The position numbers were made by a program, and so were the translations under genes. A stretch of DNA of 10,128 nt from Chrysochromulina tobinii. Taxonomy: Eukaryota > Haptophyta > Prymnesiales > Chrysochromulinaceae. Positions 1-6,000 of this stretch are shown one piece after another; positions within the stretch are counted from its first letter, which is position 1; the number at the start of each line of letters is the position of its first letter. The notes beneath the pieces were generated by a model, which was not told the DNA's origin, made no database searches, and saw nothing but the letters and a program-made list of their open reading frames with translations. The stretch covers positions 1-10,128 of the forward strand of contig JWZX01001944.1 in assembly GCA_001275005.1 (NCBI GenBank). Direction: 5' to 3'.

Positions 1-36
1 GCGTTGGTGGCAGCGGCGAAGGGCAGGACCGCGGCG

Positions 37-3000
37 ATGAGTGAAGCGCCGCGCATTCCCGAAAAATGGCCGGCCTTTTTTCCGAACGAAGGAACCTCGA
101 TTCCGCACATCATGTGGGGGACGGTGTGGAGATTCGAGGAGCTTCCCGTCCGGCGCCGAAACCGCTCGCGACAGCGGCGACGAGCGCCCCAAAATTACGA
201 AATGTTCCTCCGGCCGCCGGTCGGGAAGGCGGCTACCACCGCCGCCGCCACCGCCACCCTGGAGCTCCAGCTCAAGGAGAAGGCGCGGCGTTCGGCGGCG
301 CGGCGCTCCATGAACGAGCAGCTCTCTGTGCATGCGGCCCTTCAGTCACACATGCCGCTCACGAGCGGCTCAATCGCCGCAATGAATGCCTCCCTGACAG
401 GGGCGACGGAGCCCGAGGAGGAGCCGGCGCCTCCCACGCCACCCGCTCTGCCCGCTCTGCCCGCTCTGCCCGCTCTGCCCGCTCTGCCCGCTCTGCCCGC
501 TCTGCCCGCTACCGAGAGTACATACGACCCCTTTGCGGCGCCGACCACTGTCGCCGAGCTGATGGGCGTCATGGCCTCCATGCTGTCCGGCCTACAGATG
601 CCGCCGCTGTGCGAGGAGCTGCTGCGCTCTGCCGTTGAGGCAGAGGAGGCGGACGCGCTGAGGCGCGCGGCGGCGGTGCGCGTGCAGGCGTGCACACGCG
701 GCCACGTGCAGCGCCAGCGCGAAGCAGCGCTCCGCCTGCGGCAGCAGCAGCAGCGGACGGCGGCGGCGGTGCATGTGCAGGCAGCCGTCCGGGCGCACCG
801 GGCGCGCGTGTGGGCAAGCTCGGAGCGCGAGCGCCGTATCGTCGAATTGGAGCAGGAGCGGCTGCAAATCGCCGCTGCACGCGAGCAGCAAGCCAAGGAG
901 CAGCGCCTTCGCGCAGAGGAGGAGGGGCGAAAGGCTCGTGATCTCAGGCTTCGCGAGCTCGAGGAGATCAGGCAAAGGAACCAAGAGCAGCAACGTCTTG
1001 AGCGTCTCGAGTGGCAGCGAAAGCAGCACACGGCGGCGATGCGCATGCAGAGCGGCTGGCGAGGCTACGTGGCGCGCACTGAGCTTCTCAGGTGGCGCTG
1101 GGAGCGCGCGGCGGTGCGAGTGCAGTCGGTGTGGCGCGGCAGCGCTGGGCGCAAGTGGTGTCGCGAGGAGTGCTCTCTCGTGCGCCAGCACAGCGCGGCT
1201 GTGGTCCTCCAAGCTGCCTTCCGTTGCCACCGTGCGCGCGGCTGGCTCCGTGGCTTCCTGTGGCAGAAGCGCACCACGCGTGCGGCGACACTCTTCCAAG
1301 CTGCGTACCTCGGTTTTCTGGCGCGTCGGGCGTCAGCGCTGCGCGCGCAAAGGCAGCAGGTGGCGTTGGTAGGCGCTCAAGTGGCGGCGGTCGCGCTGCA
1401 GGCGGCAGCGCGTGGCTTGCTCGCGCGGCGAGATCATCGCCTGCGGCGCACGCGGGCAGCTGAGCTCGCAGCAGCCGCCGCCGCCGCTGCGGCGGCCGCG
1501 ACGGCGGCGGCCGAGAGGCGGGGTGCCGAGATACTATCTCGCGAGCTCTGTCGCGTAGAGCAGCAGCGGGCTGCCGAGTGGGCGGCGCGCGAGCAGACGA
1601 TTGCCGAGGCGCTTGCGAAGGCCCATGCGGAGGCGGAGGCGGCGTCGGCGCGAGCGGGGGCGGAGGCGGAGGCGAGGGCGAGGGCGGAGCTGAGAGCGCA
1701 CGCAGAGGCGGAGGCGAGGGCGCAGGTGGAGGCGAGGACCAAGGCGGAGGCGCAGCTCGTCGCCGAGGTGAGGGCGAGAGAAGCCACGTTGGCCACGGAG
1801 GCGCAGGCTGCTCGTAACCACAGCCTGCTGGCGGCGGAGTCACGGCTGCTCACGGAGCTCAAGGCGGGAGAAGCCTCGCGAGTGGCAATGGATGCGCGGG
1901 CCCAATCGTGGGGCACGTTGAGGACGAGCGCCCGTGACGGCGCCTCGACGGAGGAGGTCGAGACGGAGGAGGACGAGGAGGACGAGGAGGCCGACAGGAT
2001 CGCCGCCGAAAAGGCAGAGCGCCTGATCTTTGAAGTCGAGCGCTTTGCTGAAGAGAGGCTCGGGGTGGAGCGCCGTCACGAGCATCTCAGTGAGCAGGAG
2101 GCGGCGGCCGAGGCTGCAGCGGCCGAAGCAGCCTATCTGGAGCAGGCTGCATCGGCCGAAGCAGCCTTTCTGGAGCAGGCTGCATCGGCCGAAGCAGCCT
2201 TTCTGGAGCAGGCTGCAGCGGCCGAAGCAGCCTTTCTGGAGCAGGAGAAGGAGGAGGAGGAGGAGGAGGAGGAGGAGGCAGCTAGGATCGCTGCCGAGAA
2301 GGCGGATCACGTCATCTTTGAGGTCGAGCGCATGGCGGCGGGGAGGGCCTACGTGGAGCGGCTTGCGGCAGAGGAGGCTGTGGCAGTGCGGCTCGAGGAG
2401 GAGCGGCTAGCTGCCGAGGCGGCCGACGAGCGACTCGCTCGCAAGCATGAGGCCTTCGCCTGCTGGGTGGCTGCATCCCAGGCAGCCGCGGCCAGATTGA
2501 GACGATTGGAGCGCCTTGCGGCTGAGGAGGCGGCCGCTGAGAAGGAGGCTGCCGAGGCGGCCGACGACGAGCTGCTTCGTCGTCTGCAGGCGCTGCGCAG
2601 CGAGGATGCACCCGGCAGCGCCATCGACGATGAGGCGGCGGGGGTGGAGGAGGAGGACGAGGAGGTGGAGGCGAAGGACGAGGTGGAGGCGGAGGACGAG
2701 GTGGAGGAGGAGGACGAGGCGGAGGAGGAGGAGGCTCACGAGGGCGACGAGGGCGACGGGGGCGACGAGGGCGACGAGGGCGACGAGGGCGACGAGGAGG
2801 AGCAATACGCGTTTGAGTGGCAGGCGGCGAGGTTGGTTGAGGAGGCACAGCGCATTCACGTGAAGGCAGAGCTCCGTGCTGCCAAGGAGGCTGAGGCCGC
2901 GATGGCCGAGCGGCTGGCCGCCTTTGCTGCGCTAGAGCGAGCGTCGGCGAGCGCCGCTGCCACAGCCGAAGGGGTGCTCGCTTCCTCGTTGAGCCCACAA

Positions 3001-6000
3001 CCAAGCCCCTCCAAGCCACGATCGAGCTCGGCTCTTTTCTCGGATAACCGTTGGGCCGAAGATGGTGACGAGATGAGGATGGAGACCAACCGTTGGGCCG
3101 AAGATGGTGACGAGATGAGGATGGGGCGGCAGAGCGCCGGCAGCTCGGAGGAGCTCGATGAAGGCTCCGCGGAGATTGCGATCTCGGAGGAGCTCGATGA
3201 AGGCTCGGAGGGCTCTGTGGAGATCGACGAGGCTGCCACAGAGGGCGATGCGGACGAGGCTGCCACAGAGGGCGATGTGGACGAGGCTGCCACAGAGGGC
3301 GATGCGGACGAGGCGACAGCGCTCGATACAGCGCTGACGGACACGCCGCCTCCTCCTCCCCCGCTCGCTCCTCCTTTGGAGCCGCCGCCCGAGGTGCCAC
3401 TGGCCGTCTGGCGGCGCGGCGCGGCTGCCGCGTCGGGCGAGGCGCTCACGCCGCCGACGGCCGAGGACGGTGTGGCGTACGCGATGTGGCTCGGCCTCGC
3501 GGGGCCTGGAGCGCCCGGTACGGCGCCTATGGGCGCCGAGGAAGGCGCGGTGCTTCGTGTCCTCCTCGACTGCCTCGCGCGGCCGCTGCCGCCGGGATGG
3601 AGAGCCCTCCTCACTGACCAGGCGGAGCAAGCCATCCGCCTCGCAGTCTCCGAGGGCGGGGGCTTCGTTGCGGGCACCTTCTCCGACGCCCCTGCCGATC
3701 CCGATGGCATGCTTCCGGTATCTCCCGGTATCTCCGATGGCATGCTCCCAGTATCTCCGACGCGACTCGCGGTGTACTTTGTGAGCGCGGAAGGTCAGGC
3801 CACCTGGGACAACCCGCTCGACGACGTCTGCCGGCGCGAGTGCCTTCGAGCGGGCCTCGAACTGCGCCCCCAGCCACCGATGAATCTTCAAGCAGCCTTC
3901 GATGCAGTGGGCGACGAGGAGGGCGAGGAGGGCGAGGCGGCGGAGGCGGCTGCAGTCGAGGTCATGGGGCCGTCATCGTCGGCAGCGGCAGTGGCGCCCT
4001 CGTCAGCCCATGTTTCGTCAGCCCAAGTTTCGTCAGCCCATGTTTCGTCAGCCCATGTTTCGTCAGCCCATGTTTCGTCAGTGGCGCCCTCGTCAGCCCT
4101 TGCTGCGTTGCCGCCTCCCGCGCCGCTGGAGCACCATGTGGCCGAGGCATTCAGCCTGATCGAAGCCAATGGCGACGGCGTTCTCTCGCGTGCCGAGGTG
4201 ATCAAGGCGTGCCGCGCGAGCGAGAGGGTACGCACCCTGCTCGGCCTGCCGATGACGATCCGCCAAGAGGACGGCACGCGAGACGCCTTCGAGGCGGTCT
4301 TCCAGCGACTCGATGTCGACGACTCGAAGTCCATCTCCCTCGACGAGTTCCGTCAATTCTTTGAGCACGCTGAGCCGCGCGGGTTGGTGTCGTCACCGCC
4401 CTCGACCTCGCACTCCTCGCAGCAGCGAGAGCTGGAGCATCTGGATCAGGAGGTGGATCTGGAGGTGGAGTTGGAGCTTGAGCTGCGGCTGCTCGAGCTG
4501 CGGAATCCGGAGTCGTCACAGCAGCTGGCTGAAGCCGAGGCGGCCGAGGTGGCCGAGGCGGCCGAGGCGTTCGCGGCGGTCGAGGCGGTCGAGGCGGTCG
4601 AGGCGGCCGCGGAGGTCGAGGCTCAGGCGGCGGCGGCGGCGGCGGCGGCGGAGGTTGAGGCTCAGGCGGCCGCGGAGGCTGAGGCTCAGGTGGCCGCGGA
4701 GGCGGCGGCCGAGGCGGCGGCTCAGGAGGCCGCGGAGGAGGCGGCCATGGCCGAAGAGGCGGCAGCCTGGGCGGCTGAGCAGGTGGCGGCCGAGGCGGCG
4801 GCCGAAGCGTTGGCCGAGGCGGCGGCCAGGGCGGCGGAGGAGGCGGAGGCGGAAGAGGCGGCCAGGGCGGCGGAGGAGGCGGCGGCCAGGGCGGCGGAGC
4901 AGGAGGCGGCTAGGGCGGCGGAGGCGGCCAGGGCGGCGGAGGAGGAGGCGGCCAGGGCGGCGGAGCAGGAGGAGGCGGCCATGGCCGAGGCGGCGGCAGC
5001 TTGGGCGGCTGAGCAGGTGGCGGCCGAGGCGGTGGCCGAAGCGTTGGCCGAGGCGGCGGCCAGGGCGGCGGAGGAGGAGGCGGCCAGGGTGGAGGAGGCG
5101 GCCAGGGCGGCGGAGGAGGCGGCGGCCAGGGCGGCGGAGCAGGAGGCGGCTAGGGCGGCGGAGGCGTCCAGGGCGGCGGAGGAGGCGGCGGCCAGGGCGG
5201 CGGAGCAGGAGGCGGCTAGGGCGGCGGAGGCGGCCAGGGCGGCGGAGGAGGCGGCGGCCAGGGCGGCGGAGGCGGCGGCCAGGGCGGTGGTGGAGGAGGA
5301 AGCGGCCCTGGCCTCAGCTCACCTTCGTGTTGCGCTGCTGACGTGGCGTGGGTACACACGGCAGCAGCGCGCCATCCTCGTCACCGGGCGCATCGTCTTC
5401 AAGCGCTACCGGCGCGGCCAGCTCGTGCTCGCTTTAATGGCGCTGCGCCGGGCCACAGACGCCGCCCGGCGCAACGCGCAGCGCTCCGAGTTGGCGGCTC
5501 GGCACGCGTATCTGCTCGCTTGGCGCACGTTCCGCGCTCATGTGCCAAGGCCGATCGCCGACGGGCACGCCCACTTCCGACGGGGGGCGCTGCGGCGCTT
5601 GCGACGGCGCTTTGGGCCGACGAGCATGGTGGCGGCCGCTTCCATTGCGTTGCTGCGCGATCGGGCGGTGAGGCATCGGCTGGGCGTCGCCCTTGTCAAG
5701 CTCTCCCGACGCGGTCGGCAGCAGGCGCAGCAGCAGGCGCAGCAGCAGGCGCAGCAGCAGGCCTCGATGGACGCGGCGCACCAGCGGCGACGCTCATCGG
5801 CGATTCGTCAGTGGGTGCTCCGCGCCCGCGACGCCGCCGCCGCGCGCGCCGAGCGGGACGCTCACGTGGCGCTCGTCAACTGCCGGCAGGCGTGGCGGCG
5901 CTGGGTGCGCGCAGCGGCAGCAAGGCGCGCGCAGTCGGACCTTTGCATTCGCGCGGCGCTACACGGCGCGTGGCGCTCCCGCGTGACGACGTGGGAGCAC

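Noticed and set aside
4-36. TTG at 4 as a start codon for the giant frame
   Set aside because: It is a leucine codon in an open stretch reaching the window edge. The first ATG is at 37, and nothing supports initiation at TTG in a eukaryote.
2312-3400. 362-residue minus-strand frame rich in Pro and Arg
   Set aside because: It is antisense to acidic and Ala-rich repeats, which remain open in several frames because they lack T-starting stop words. It shows no domain or sensible composition.
3718-3751. 34-nt GT...AG intron inside the WW insertion
   Set aside because: The gt and cag ends arise from the 33-nt duplication itself, the length would break the frame, and it is too short for a normal spliceosomal intron. 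A longer in-frame intron remains possible and is noted as an alternative.
4313-5341. 342-residue Arg/Pro-rich frame on the plus strand overlapping the giant gene
   Set aside because: It is the shifted reading of the gcg/gag/gcc repeats of the Ala/Glu helix. Poly-Arg with Pro and Gly is just the consequence of GC-rich repeats; the main frame has domains on both sides.
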